DNA from: Agromyces sp. Marseille-P2726
GTDB lineage: Bacteria; Actinomycetota; Actinomycetes; Actinomycetales; Microbacteriaceae
Assembly: GCF_902809835.1 (NCBI RefSeq)
Contig: NZ_CADDWM010000014.1
Location: forward strand, 124,001-188,000
Length of the DNA: 64,000 nt
Direction of reading: 5' to 3'
The notes under the pieces were generated by a model. The model worked only from the letters and a program-made list of their open reading frames with translations, had not been told where the DNA came from and did no database searches. Of the stretch, positions 53,198 through 61,755 are shown in pieces. How positions within the stretch are numbered: the first letter of the stretch is position 1; every line of letters begins with the position of its first letter. A program made the translations under genes and the position numbers.

Positions 53198-54106
53198 GTG
53201 ACTACTCGAGATCGCACCAAGGCCGACTGGACTTCGCATCGCGGATGGAAGATCGCCGGCGCCGTGTTCGGGACCATCGTCGGGTTGGCCTCGATCCTCG
53301 GGGTGGTGTGGCAGATCTCGGGAATCGGCCAAGGTAGTGCATCATCAGGCGGTCCCGGCGGGGGCACCGCCGAGCCCCCGCCGAGCGCCTCGGCAACGCC
53401 GACTGGGAGTTCCGTCGCGGCACTCGCAGCAGACATCCATGTCGGGTTCCCCGCGGCTCGCATCGACGAACTGTTCGGCGGTCCGATCGCGACGCGAGTC
53501 CTCGATGGAAAACTCGGTTGGGTGGAGCATACGTACGCGCGTGACTCTGTCGCCGCTACGGCCGTCGTCGACGACTCGGGAATCACCGTCCTGTACTCAG
53601 TTCTGGTGTGTGAGCCCGATGTCGCGGCACCCTTCCAGACCCCGTCGGGGTCGACCGTCGTGCTGCAGGAACCGCCGATCGGGCAATCCGAGTCCTGGGA
53701 CTCTGAAGAGGACCCGAATGAGCGGTCTTTGTACTATCTCGAAGGAGGCACCGGCAGCAGTCTCGGCCAATTGATCGAGGAATCCGTCGTGCCACAAGCA
53801 AGTGGCCATGGTTGGAAAACCCACTTGGTGGGGATCAATCGTGCCTGTGGAGACACCCTCTTCCTGACACCCGAGACGCCCACGGCGTTCGAGTACTTCG
53901 GGACGCTGGAAGATGCGCCTGCCGACCTCGTCGCGTTCCGTGAACGCACTCCGGCCAACTTCTACACCGAGATCGCAGACGACTACCGCATCACGGAATA
54001 TGGTGTGATCGACTTCTTCGGAGCCGGCGGAGAGGCGCTCGGCGCGCTGGCCAGTGCCTACGTGCACGACCTCCCTCCCGGTTTCGCCGAGGACTCGAAC
54101 GGCTGA
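53198..54106 (+). CDS. Hypothetical membrane-anchored extracellular protein (302 aa)
   Basis: Not recognised. A short cytoplasmic start is followed by one hydrophobic helix (GWKIAGAVFGTIVGLASILGVVWQISGIG), a Gly/Ser/Pro linker and an outer domain of about 230 residues with two cysteines (LVCEPDV, INRACGDTLF). The start is uncertain: GTG at 53198 has a purine-rich GGACGGGGAA directly before it, and TTG at 53174 is in frame. The topology is like that of the protein at 60095, but no sequence similarity was evident. Convergent with the EEP gene 11 bp away. Confidence 0.65.
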   Translation: MTTRDRTKADWTSHRGWKIAGAVFGTIVGLASILGVVWQISGIGQGSASSGGPGGGTAEPPPSASATPTGSSVAALAADIHVGFPAARIDELFGGPIATRVLDGKLGWVEHTYARDSVAATAVVDDSGITVLYSVLVCEPDVAAPFQTPSGSTVVLQEPPIGQSESWDSEEDPNERSLYYLEGGTGSSLGQLIEESVVPQASGHGWKTHLVGINRACGDTLFLTPETPTAFEYFGTLEDAPADLVAFRERTPANFYTEIADDYRITEYGVIDFFGAGGEALGALASAYVHDLPPGFAEDSNG

Positions 54107-54117
54107 CGAATTGCTCC

Positions 54118-56208
54118 CTACGGATCCCGCGACAGTGTGCAGCTCACCGTGTAGGTGCCGTTGGACACGGTGTCGTACACCGCGATCGCCGTGGTGCGCT
54201 TGCGCTCGGGCGGCTCGTTCGGGCTGAGACCGGCGATCGGGTACGAGGTCACGCCGTGCGCGCCCCCGAGGGTGTCGGGGTCCTCGATGACGAAGTCGAG
54301 GGACTGCGTGAACGCGACCGACTTGCTCGGCCAGCCGCGCTGCACCACCTCGAAGTGGATCTTGTCAGCGATGCCGGGCCAGTCCTCGCCGGTGTCGGCG
54401 TCGTCCCACACGGTGTGGATGAGCTTCTCGCCGTCCATCCACATGTCGAGTTCGGGCTCGTCGGCGCCGGGCCAGTCGGGGCCCGACTCGTTGTTCACGT
54501 GCACGGCGAACCTCTTGTCGAGCCGCAGGTAGGTCACGGGGGTCGCCCACCGGATCACCTGCCCCGTGTCCGCATCGTCGTCGCGTTGCACGGTCACGAA
54601 GATCTCGTCGTCGGCGCTCACCGTGAACTCGAACGACAGCTGCGACGAACCCGAATCGCCGCCGAGCGAGCCGCCCGCGGCATCCATCGCCTCGAGCGTG
54701 CCCGACCCCTGCGGCTGCTTCAGCGTCACGGTCTCCTGCCGCGGCGCGCCCATCAGCGTCGCGACCGGATGCACCCGGAACCACGCGATGTCGTCGTCGC
54801 CGAGCCGCTGGTTCGGTGGGAACGGCACCGTCACGTCCTCGTGCGGCGGCAGCGCGATCGCCGTCGCCTTCGTATCGCCCAGGTGCTCGAGCACGATGAG
54901 CACGCCGCTTCCCGGGTCGCCGTTCTTCGTGCGCATCGACACGAGCAGCGGCGAGCGGTTCACGAACGTCGAGCCCTCGCCGTCGATGTCGTCGAATCGG
55001 CGGTACACGCTCTGCACGGCGGCCGGGACATCCGAGACCGAAAGCTGGTCGAGCCGGGTCAGCGGCCGCGAGATGTCGGATGCCGCGTAGACGTCGACGA
55101 GCAGCGACGCGCTGTGGTGGAACGTGTACGTGCCCGGCCGCGGGACCCACACCCACGACCGGCCGCCCTCGACCGCGATGGTCGGCAGCACGGCGTAGGC
55201 CTGCGAGGTGGTCGGCTGACTCGGACCCGAGGTGCCCGCGACCGGCCCCGCCGCATCGATGTCGACGGCTGACGTCGGCTGGCAGTGGTCGTCGCGCACC
55301 TGGATGATCGCCTCGAGCGCGTAGTGATCCGACGTGTCGCGGTGCCCGATGCCCATGTGGTGCGCGACCAGGTCGACGCCGTCGATCGTCTTGAACCGGC
55401 AGATGTAGTCGAGCCGCTGCTCGGCCTGGGTGTCGCGATTGCGGTTGGTGAGGCCCTTGTCAAGATCGACGGATGCCGCGGGCGGCCGCATCTCGATCCA
55501 GCTGTCGGCGAACAGCTCGCCGAACGGGTCGCCCGCCGTGTCGAACACGTCGAACCACTCGTTGCTCGTCGCGTCGAGGTCGCCGCGGATGTTGAGATCG
55601 CCCGCCACGATCACGTTCTGCCAGCTGTTCGGCGACGGGCCGAGCACCTCGGCCACCAGGTCGCGGATCTCGGCGAGCTGCGACTTGCGGATGTCGCGGT
55701 ACTGCTCCTCCGTGTCGTAGGCGGCCTGCAAGTGCGTGAACACCAGCGTGGTGTGCTCGGCAGGGCGGTTCACCTGCACCAGCACGGCGGCCTTCGACGC
55801 CCAGGAGTCGGCGCCCGCGTCATCCGAGTAGAAGCGTTCGCGGCGGTCGCCGCCACCCGGCAGGGTCTCGAACGGCAGTTGCGAGAACACCATGAGGCCG
55901 GCGTCCTCCTCGAGGTCGCCCTCGTGCACGGACTCGATGACGTGCGGCCACTCGGGCTTCAGCCGGTTGATGAGCACGTCGCGGGCGTCTTCGCTGAAGA
56001 CCTCGTTGAGGGCCAGCACGTCGGGCCGCTCGGCGGGCGGGATGTCGAGCAGGTCGTCGGCGACCGCCTCGGCCTGCGCGATCGAGTCGGCGGCGCTGCC
56101 CGGGATGAGTCCGGCGATGCCGGCCGGCACGCTGACCGTGCCCGCCCCCACGCCCGCGATGACCGGCAGGAGCTGCACGTTGAACGTCATCAGACGGAGC
56201 GGCTGCAT
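54118..56208 (-). CDS. Endonuclease/exonuclease/phosphatase-family protein with long C-terminal region
   Basis: A 696-residue protein. The first 310 residues form a DNase I-like EEP domain with Asn10 (MTFNVQ), Glu69 (ALNEV), GDLN at 203-206 and SDH at 293-295. The order and the sphingomyelinase-like opening fit a metal-dependent phosphodiesterase. The next 390 residues contain beta-rich repeats with tryptophans and a jelly-roll-like end. No signal peptide is visible, which is odd for a sphingomyelinase-type enzyme. ATG at 56208 follows GGAAGGGGG. Part of the 3' region is duplicated as a broken fragment at 47.5 kb. Confidence 0.82.
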   Translation of the reverse strand: MQPLRLMTFNVQLLPVIAGVGAGTVSVPAGIAGLIPGSAADSIAQAEAVADDLLDIPPAERPDVLALNEVFSEDARDVLINRLKPEWPHVIESVHEGDLEEDAGLMVFSQLPFETLPGGGDRRERFYSDDAGADSWASKAAVLVQVNRPAEHTTLVFTHLQAAYDTEEQYRDIRKSQLAEIRDLVAEVLGPSPNSWQNVIVAGDLNIRGDLDATSNEWFDVFDTAGDPFGELFADSWIEMRPPAASVDLDKGLTNRNRDTQAEQRLDYICRFKTIDGVDLVAHHMGIGHRDTSDHYALEAIIQVRDDHCQPTSAVDIDAAGPVAGTSGPSQPTTSQAYAVLPTIAVEGGRSWVWVPRPGTYTFHHSASLLVDVYAASDISRPLTRLDQLSVSDVPAAVQSVYRRFDDIDGEGSTFVNRSPLLVSMRTKNGDPGSGVLIVLEHLGDTKATAIALPPHEDVTVPFPPNQRLGDDDIAWFRVHPVATLMGAPRQETVTLKQPQGSGTLEAMDAAGGSLGGDSGSSQLSFEFTVSADDEIFVTVQRDDDADTGQVIRWATPVTYLRLDKRFAVHVNNESGPDWPGADEPELDMWMDGEKLIHTVWDDADTGEDWPGIADKIHFEVVQRGWPSKSVAFTQSLDFVIEDPDTLGGAHGVTSYPIAGLSPNEPPERKRTTAIAVYDTVSNGTYTVSCTLSRDP

Positions 56209-56420
56209 GGCGCCCCCTTCCTCGTCGTCGGGGGACGGCGTCAGCGTACACCTGCCGGCGCGAATGCCGCGATGGCCGGGGCGGTCGCCTCCGACGCGCG
56301 CGCCGCGGCATCCGGTCGCTGCACGCGGCCACGACATGGATGCCTCAACAAACTCGGTGCCGAAGTGCCGGAGTGCCGAGGTGCCGGAGGCATCCGCCAG
56401 GAGAGTCTCTTCGGGTCGTG

Positions 56421-56840
56421 TCAGCTGTGCTGCGGCGCGGCGGTGAATGCGGCCACCACGGCGGCGCTGTCTTCGTAACCCTCGAATGCCGAGATCCTGC
56501 CGTCGGTGAGGGTGAAGCTGTGCACCCAGTCGTTGTCGATGACGGCGCCGGTCTTCACGACCTTCAGGGTGTAGTGCCCGACCACGACGACCATGTCCCC
56601 GTCGGCGAAGAACCGCTGCGGGTCGAACGAGGTCGTCTCGGCCGACGTGCCGAACGCCTGGAAGTACTCGGCCACCTCGTCGTGCCCCGTGCGAACGCCC
56701 GCGTACGGGATGACGTCGGGCGGTCCGGGTGTCGTCCACCGCACGTCGTCGGTCAGCAGCGCCAGCACGCCGGGCACGTCGCCGCGCCCGAACGCGGCAT
56801 ACACGTCGTGGATGATCTCAAGGTTCTCTCGCTCGCTCAC
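56421..56840 (-). CDS. SnoaL/NTF2-like protein
   Basis: A 139-residue small alpha+beta barrel protein: NLEIIHDVYAAFGRGDVPGVLALLTDDVRWTTPGP, then the hydrophobic cone strands (MVVVVGHYTLKVVKTG, WVHSFTLTDGRISAFEGYED). SnoaL-like proteins bind small ligands and some are isomerases or dehydratases; the substrate here is unknown. GTG at 56840 has GGGAGG 7 nt upstream and gives the expected family length. Confidence 0.85.
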   Translation of the reverse strand: MSERENLEIIHDVYAAFGRGDVPGVLALLTDDVRWTTPGPPDVIPYAGVRTGHDEVAEYFQAFGTSAETTSFDPQRFFADGDMVVVVGHYTLKVVKTGAVIDNDWVHSFTLTDGRISAFEGYEDSAAVVAAFTAAPQHS

Positions 56841-57071
56841 GCGTCGACCTCCCCTCGGTTCGCCGCGCACCGGCGCGCGGCGCCACCAGAGTAGGACGTC
56901 GGGCGTCCGCCCGCTACGGATGCCGCGAGCACACGTCCCTTCGTGACCTCGGTAGCGCGGCATCCAGATATCCGTGTGCTCTACGGATTCGCTCGGGCGG
57001 ATTCGCGAGGAGTGTGGAGTTCGGCGGGAATCTCACCGCCGCACCGACTCGGATTCGAAGGGAGGTGCGCG

Positions 57072-57182
57072 ATGCTCGAGCTCATGGTTCTGCTGGGACT
57101 GCTCGCGGTGACGGCGGTCACGTCGGCCCTGGTGCAGTTCGGACGCGATGGTTACCGTCGCACGCCGACGCTTCCCCGCTGA
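57072..57182 (+). CDS. Small membrane protein (36 aa)
   Basis: ATG at 57072 lies 7 nt after GGGAGG. The product MLELMVLLGLLAVTAVTSAL is one hydrophobic helix, followed by a short basic tail (QFGRDGYRRTPTLPR). A good ribosome-binding site and membrane-protein composition support expression. Function unknown. Confidence 0.6.
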   Translation: MLELMVLLGLLAVTAVTSALVQFGRDGYRRTPTLPR

Positions 57183-57245
57183 GCGCGCGGGGTTGTCGCC
57201 GGCACTGAGACGCGGCGTATCAGCGCGGCCCCGCGGCGTCAGGTG

Positions 57246-57515
57246 CTACCGGTGCAGGTGCGCCGGCTCGCCGGTGACGCCGCTGATGTCCTTCTCGGTC
57301 GTGTGCAGCAGCCGCTCGGCGAGATTGCGCAGCGCACGCGACACCGCGAGTTCGTCCCCGATCTCGGGCACGCTCGCATCGAGCGGATTGCGATGCGCCT
57401 CGCCGACGCCGGTCACGTCGTGGCCCGTGGGCGTGCGCAGGCTGACGGTTGCCAGCGTCGCGTCCTCTTGCTCGTCGATGTCGACGGTGATGCTCCACTG
57501 CTTCGTCGCAGTCAT
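57246..57515 (-). CDS. DUF1876 protein
   Basis: An 89-residue protein beginning MTATKQWSITVDIDEQEDATLATVSLRTPTGHDVTGVGEAHRNPLD and ending with a helix (ALRNLAERLLHTTEKDI). This is the actinobacterial DUF1876 family, which has a small alpha/beta fold and unknown function. ATG at 57515 was preferred from family starts; GTG at 57524 is in frame three codons upstream and closer to GGGGAGG. Confidence 0.85.
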   Translation of the reverse strand: MTATKQWSITVDIDEQEDATLATVSLRTPTGHDVTGVGEAHRNPLDASVPEIGDELAVSRALRNLAERLLHTTEKDISGVTGEPAHLHR

Positions 57516-57715
57516 GGAACTCACCACCCTCCCCGGTCTGGTTCCACGCTCAGCGTAGCGATGTGGAGTTCGTGCGGCGAGCTTCAGGATGCCGCAGCTC
57601 GCGTTGTTTCGTCCTGCTTCTTGACTCGAATATAGCTGCGAATGACGATCTCGACGACTTATCCACAGATCGAATCTGTGTTCCCATCCCTTCTCCTTCT
57701 TTGGGAGAATGAAGC

Positions 57716-59259
57716 ATGACCGATTCGCCCGCCGCCCTCGATTCGCTCGGGCGTTGCATGCGAAGCTGGTCGACGCTTGGTCGGGGGCGCTCCTCGGCGC
57801 GTCGAACGACGTGAGCTCCGACGTTCGGGTCATGAGCGACGACGGTCTCGTTCGTGCCACTGAGGCGCTTGCCCGGCTGCAACGGAACGTGCAGGTCCTG
57901 CAGGCGCGCTGTGCGGCCGAGCTTGCGGCCCGGTCGCGCACGGGCGACGAGTCCGATGTGGCCAAGCGGCACGGTTTCGCGACGGCCGAACGTCTCCTCG
58001 TGCAGGCGACGGGTGGTCGGTATGCGGATGCCGCGCGCCTGGTGTCCATCGGTGAAGCGACGTCGGCTCGTCAGTCCTTCACCGGTGAGGTTCTTCCTGC
58101 CCGGCACCCGCACCTCGCGGCAGCGTTCGAATCTGGCTCGGTGAGCATCGATGCCGCCGACCTGATCCGCCGCTTTCTCGACCGCGTGGCCGATCGCGCC
58201 GACCGCGCCGATCTCGACGACGCAGAGGTGCTCCTCGTCGAGCGAGCTCCGCTCGTGGGGGTCGACGGAACGCAGCGCCTGATCCGGCAACTCGAGGCGC
58301 ATCTCGATCCTGACGGCGTGAAGCCGCGTGAAGACGAGCTGCGCAGCGCTCGATCGCTGAAGATCTGGCAAGACGCCTCGGGCATGGTGAATCTTCGCGG
58401 TGCGTTCGACCCCGCCAACGGCGCTCCGATCAAGCTCGCGATCGAAACGCTCGTCGGCGCCGAGCTGCATGCCGCGCGTGATGCCCGTCGTGGGTTCGGT
58501 GCCGACGCGTCGAGTGGCGTCGCCGAAGATGGCGGCCTCGTGGGTGACCGCGCCATCGCCGAAGGTGGCGGCCTCGCGGGCGACCGCGCCGTCGCCGAAG
58601 ACCGCACGATCGCCCAGATGAACGCCGACGCGCTCGCCGACATCGCACGGCTGTCGCTGTCGAGCACCGATGCCCCGGCCGCCTTGAGGGGGGTCACCGT
58701 GATCGCGCGCGTCGATGCTGACGCGCTCGTCTCGGCCCGAGGGCATGCCACGATCGACGGCATCGAGCATCCGGTCTCCATCGACACGGCGCGTGAGCTG
58801 GCCATGTCGGCCGGCATCGCCCCGCTGTACCTGGGCGACGGCAGCGAGCGGGTGCAGCTCGGTCGCTCGAGGCGTCTCTTCAGCGCGGCGCAGAAGGCCG
58901 TGCTGGTCGCACGCGACGGGGGTTGCGCCTGGCCGGGATGCGAGCGTCCGCCGTCGCACACGCAGGCGCACCACATCCGGTGGTGGACGCGAGACCGCGG
59001 CCCGACCGATCTCGAGAACGGCATCCTGCTGTGTTCGCACCATCACCATCGGGTGCACGACGACGGGTGGGTCATCACCATCCGAGACGGCCGAAGTTGG
59101 TTCATCCCGCCGGTGCCCCTCGCCCCCGATCAGGTGGCCCGACCGGGCAACCCCGCTCCTGACCACCGGGCGGGCGAACCCCGGGCGACCCGCCGAAGGG
59201 CCCGCCGCGCGACAGCACGTGCCATGGCGCGCGATGAGGCGAGCGCGCCCACGCGATGA
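57716..59259 (+). pseudogene. DUF222/HNH endonuclease (13E12-type) with a start-proximal frameshift
   Basis: From ATG at 57716, with GGGAGA 7 nt upstream, the frame reads MTDSPAALDSLGR, typical of this family, then loses homology at GGG (57749-57751). The rest (ALHAKLVDAWSGALLGASNDV...) continues in the next frame. One missing G would restore a protein of about 515 residues. That protein has a DUF222 domain and a C-terminal HNH nuclease: CAWPGCERPPSHTQAHHIRWWTRDRG, then NGILLCSHHHHRVHDDGW. An ATG at 57709 would keep the main frame open but its ribosome-binding site abuts the start. The gene may still be functional if the gap is a sequencing error. Confidence 0.75.
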
Positions 59260-59555
59260 GTCGCGCGCGTCCCGCGCGATGAGTCGTGCGCGCCCCGCGC
59301 GATGAGTCGTGCGCGCCCGCGCGATGAGTCGTGCGCGCCCCGCGCGATGAGTCGTGCGCGCCCGGGCGATGAGTCGCGCGCGCCGGCGCGATGAGTCGTG
59401 CGCGCCCGGGCGATGAGTCGTGCGCGCCCGCCCGATGAGTCGTGCGCGCCCACGCGATGAGGCGTGCGCGGCCGCGCGATGAGTCGAGGGCGCCCGCGCG
59501 ATGAGTCGCGCCCGCCCGCGATGAGTCGAGGGCGCCCGCGCGATGAGCCAGGCAA
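59232..59555. repeat. Minisatellite of ~15 units, 20-23 bp each
   Basis: Units begin GATGAGTCG and most read GATGAGTCGTGCGCGCCCGC with a variable GC-rich end. Fifteen starts are countable, mostly 22 bp apart (range 20-23). It begins within the last codons of the HNH gene and fills the space to the convergent YciI gene. Units differ by point changes, so it is not a recent perfect expansion. Confidence 0.92.
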
Positions 59556-59562
59556 CGGGGGT

Positions 59563-59943
59563 CTAGCTCTCGGGTGGCGCCTCCTGCAGCGAGCGCACCT
59601 CGATCCGCGACTGCACCGCGGCCGACGCCTTGGTGGCCCACTCGACGGCGGCCGCCTCGTCGGCCGCCTCGATCACCCAGAAACCGCCAACGTAGGCCGG
59701 GGCCTCCACGAACGGCTCGTCGAGCACGCGGGTCTCGCCCGACGTGGCGTCGACGGTCTTCGCCGTCGAGGGTGGGTGCAGGCCGCCGGCGAAGAGCCAG
59801 GTTCCCGACTCCTTCAGTTCCGTGTTGAACGCGTCGACCGCGGCCATCACGGCGGCGAGTTCCGCAGGGTCGAACTCCTGCATCGACGCCATCGTCGGCT
59901 CCTCGGCGGAGTCGTGCGGCATGGTGAGGAAGTACTGCGTCAT
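59563..59943 (-). CDS. YciI-like protein
   Basis: A 126-residue protein starting MTQYFLTMPHDSAEEPTMASMQEFDPAELAAVMAAVDAFNTELKESG and carrying FAGGLHPPSTAKTV and GGFWVIEAADEAAAVEWA, the marks of YciI/DGPF-domain proteins, which form small ferredoxin-like dimers. Members are often found with ECF sigma factors, but none is adjacent here. Function unknown. Confidence 0.88.
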   Translation of the reverse strand: MTQYFLTMPHDSAEEPTMASMQEFDPAELAAVMAAVDAFNTELKESGTWLFAGGLHPPSTAKTVDATSGETRVLDEPFVEAPAYVGGFWVIEAADEAAAVEWATKASAAVQSRIEVRSLQEAPPES

Positions 59944-60094
59944 TGCTTCATCCTTACGTCGTGGGCGACTTCGGTATCACCCTCATCAAGGACGTCGAAC
60001 GAGCACGGCCCCGATCGACATCACGAGCACGCGGCACCCGTGACGCGCCAGCAAGGTGGTAGCTTGCGAAGAACGCAGCATCTCGGGGGTTGGG

Positions 60095-60940
60095 ATGGCA
60101 GGCGAGCACGAAAGCGGAACGGGCAGCAGAGACATCCGGTCGTGGCTGAAGAAGCCGGTCGTCTGGTTCGGCGGCATCGTGGTCGCCGCGCTCGGCGTCG
60201 CGATCACCAACGCACTCGTCCCGCGGTTCGGCGAGATGATCGGGCGAGTGACCCAGGGAGGCGACGTCGTCATCGTCCGAGAAGCGCAGCCGGTCAAGTC
60301 CGAGGAGGGCGGAACCGTCGCGTTCTCCACGGATGTCGAGATGGATGCCGTTGACCTCGGGCAAGTGAATGCGTCGACGGATCGTTTCGCTCATCTGCTC
60401 GATCTCGGGGCATCTCCCGTCGGCACGTCATTCGCCCTGGTCGTGCTCGAGGGAAACCGGAGCGACACGGTGCGCATCGTCGACGCCGACATCGAGCGAG
60501 ACTGTTCCGAGCCACTCGACGGCAGCCTCTTCCTCGACCCGCCGGCAGGCGCAGATGACTCCCTGCGACTCGACTTCGACCTCGATGCACCCGACCCCGT
60601 CGCCACCAGGCGCAGCAACGAGACGGGGGAGCCGGTGCAGGTCTTTCCCGCAGAGACCATCTCGCTCGCACCCGAGGAGCAGGTGTCGCTCGTCGTGACG
60701 GGGAGCACCTCGCAGCAGTCGTGCGACTTCAGGGTGCGGTTCACCGTGCTCCACGGCGACGCGAGGTCGTCGATTCTGGTCCCGGATGCCTCGGAGCCGC
60801 CGTTCCGCGTCACCGCACGGCTCGAGGAATCGGCCTACCAGAGCGTCTACCTCGGTGGTGTCGCGTGCGGGGTGGGGGAGTTCGTTCTCGCGAGCGAGAC
60901 CTACTTCGCCACCGGCACGGAGCCGGCGTGCGTGGGGTGA
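60095..60940 (+). CDS. Hypothetical membrane-anchored protein (281 aa)
   Basis: Not recognised. A short cytoplasmic start, then one helix (VVWFGGIVVAALGVAITNALVP) and an external beta-rich domain of about 220 residues with four cysteines (RDCSEPL, QQSCDF, GGVACGVG, EPACVG). ATG at 60095 follows a G-rich segment by about 6 nt; a GTG upstream at 60056 is less likely. Probably a surface protein. Confidence 0.65.
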   Translation: MAGEHESGTGSRDIRSWLKKPVVWFGGIVVAALGVAITNALVPRFGEMIGRVTQGGDVVIVREAQPVKSEEGGTVAFSTDVEMDAVDLGQVNASTDRFAHLLDLGASPVGTSFALVVLEGNRSDTVRIVDADIERDCSEPLDGSLFLDPPAGADDSLRLDFDLDAPDPVATRRSNETGEPVQVFPAETISLAPEEQVSLVVTGSTSQQSCDFRVRFTVLHGDARSSILVPDASEPPFRVTARLEESAYQSVYLGGVACGVGEFVLASETYFATGTEPACVG

Positions 60941-60970
60941 AGCTCCTGCAGCGCAGCGGTGCTGCCCCGT

Positions 60971-61156
60971 CTACTCCTCGACGCCGGGGTCGCCGCCCTC
61001 GAGGCCGCCCTCGGTGGACTCGGTCATCGGCTCGGCGTCACCGGGCGCACCCGGCTTCTCATCGCCGGGCTGGTTGCGATGCCGCTGCTGCTCGTCGGCA
61101 CCCTCGGCGTCATCGGGCACGGGCGCGATGTCGTCGGGAAGCTTCGAGTCGGTCAT
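60971..61156 (-). CDS. Small acidic protein (61 aa)
   Basis: ATG at 61156 has AAGGAG 8 nt upstream. The product is hydrophilic, rich in Asp, Glu, Pro and Gly (MTDSKLPDDIAPVPDDAEGAD), with no fold prediction. It is probably disordered. It lies 87 bp downstream of the CBS gene on the same strand and may be cotranscribed. Confidence 0.6.
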   Translation of the reverse strand: MTDSKLPDDIAPVPDDAEGADEQQRHRNQPGDEKPGAPGDAEPMTESTEGGLEGGDPGVEE

Positions 61157-61243
61157 GAGGCGCTCCTTCGGGTGTTCGTCGGTGTGCGGCGGTCGTGGCA
61201 TCCGTCAATGCATCAGTTGCGGCATCCGCGGTCGTCGTCTCGG

Positions 61244-61660
61244 TCATGCCTCCGAGATCTCGGCCACCGTGTGGCCGATCTCGTCGGCCGAGAGCGCTCG
61301 CGCGACGTCGGCCTGGCTGAGGATGCCGACGAGGTCGTGCCCGTCGACCACGGGCAGGCGGCGCACCTGGTACTGCTGCATCATCTCGAGTGCCTCGCGG
61401 ATGTCGTCGTCGGCGCCGATCGTGATCGGGCCTCCGTCGGCGAGGCTGCCGGCGGTGACGGTGTTCGGGTCGCCGCCGCTGGCGATGCACTTCACCACGA
61501 TGTCGCGGTCGGTGAGCATGCCCCTGAGGCGCTTGTCCTTGCTGCAGATGGGCAGTGAGCCGACGTCGTGGTCGCGCAGCATCCTGGCGGCTTCGACGAG
61601 TGTCTGGTTCTCGATCACGCAGGTGGGGTCGGGGGTCATGAGATCGCGTGCGACTGTCAT
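61244..61660 (-). CDS. CBS-domain protein
   Basis: A 138-residue protein made of two CBS motifs (DLMTPDPTCVIENQTLVEAARMLRDHDVGSLPI; RRLPVVDGHDLVGILSQADVARAL). Such proteins bind adenosine nucleotides and often respond to energy stress or hypoxia. The start ATG has AAAGGA about 9 nt upstream. Confidence 0.9.
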   Translation of the reverse strand: MTVARDLMTPDPTCVIENQTLVEAARMLRDHDVGSLPICSKDKRLRGMLTDRDIVVKCIASGGDPNTVTAGSLADGGPITIGADDDIREALEMMQQYQVRRLPVVDGHDLVGILSQADVARALSADEIGHTVAEISEA

Positions 61661-61755
61661 CGGGCGTCGTCCTTTCGCGAGGGGAGGCTTGATGCCTGAA
61701 TGCTAGGCACGTGTGGTCGCCGGTCGCGCGGGGTTGACGCAGGGTGATGTCGCGT

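Noticed and set aside
57709..59259. HNH gene starting at ATG 57709 as an intact gene
   Set aside because: The ribosome-binding site would touch the start codon and the first residues do not resemble the family; the frame from 57716 does, implying a frameshift instead.
59232..59555. Possible CRISPR array
   Set aside because: Units are 20-23 bp with no unique spacers between them and no cas genes nearby; it is a plain tandem minisatellite.
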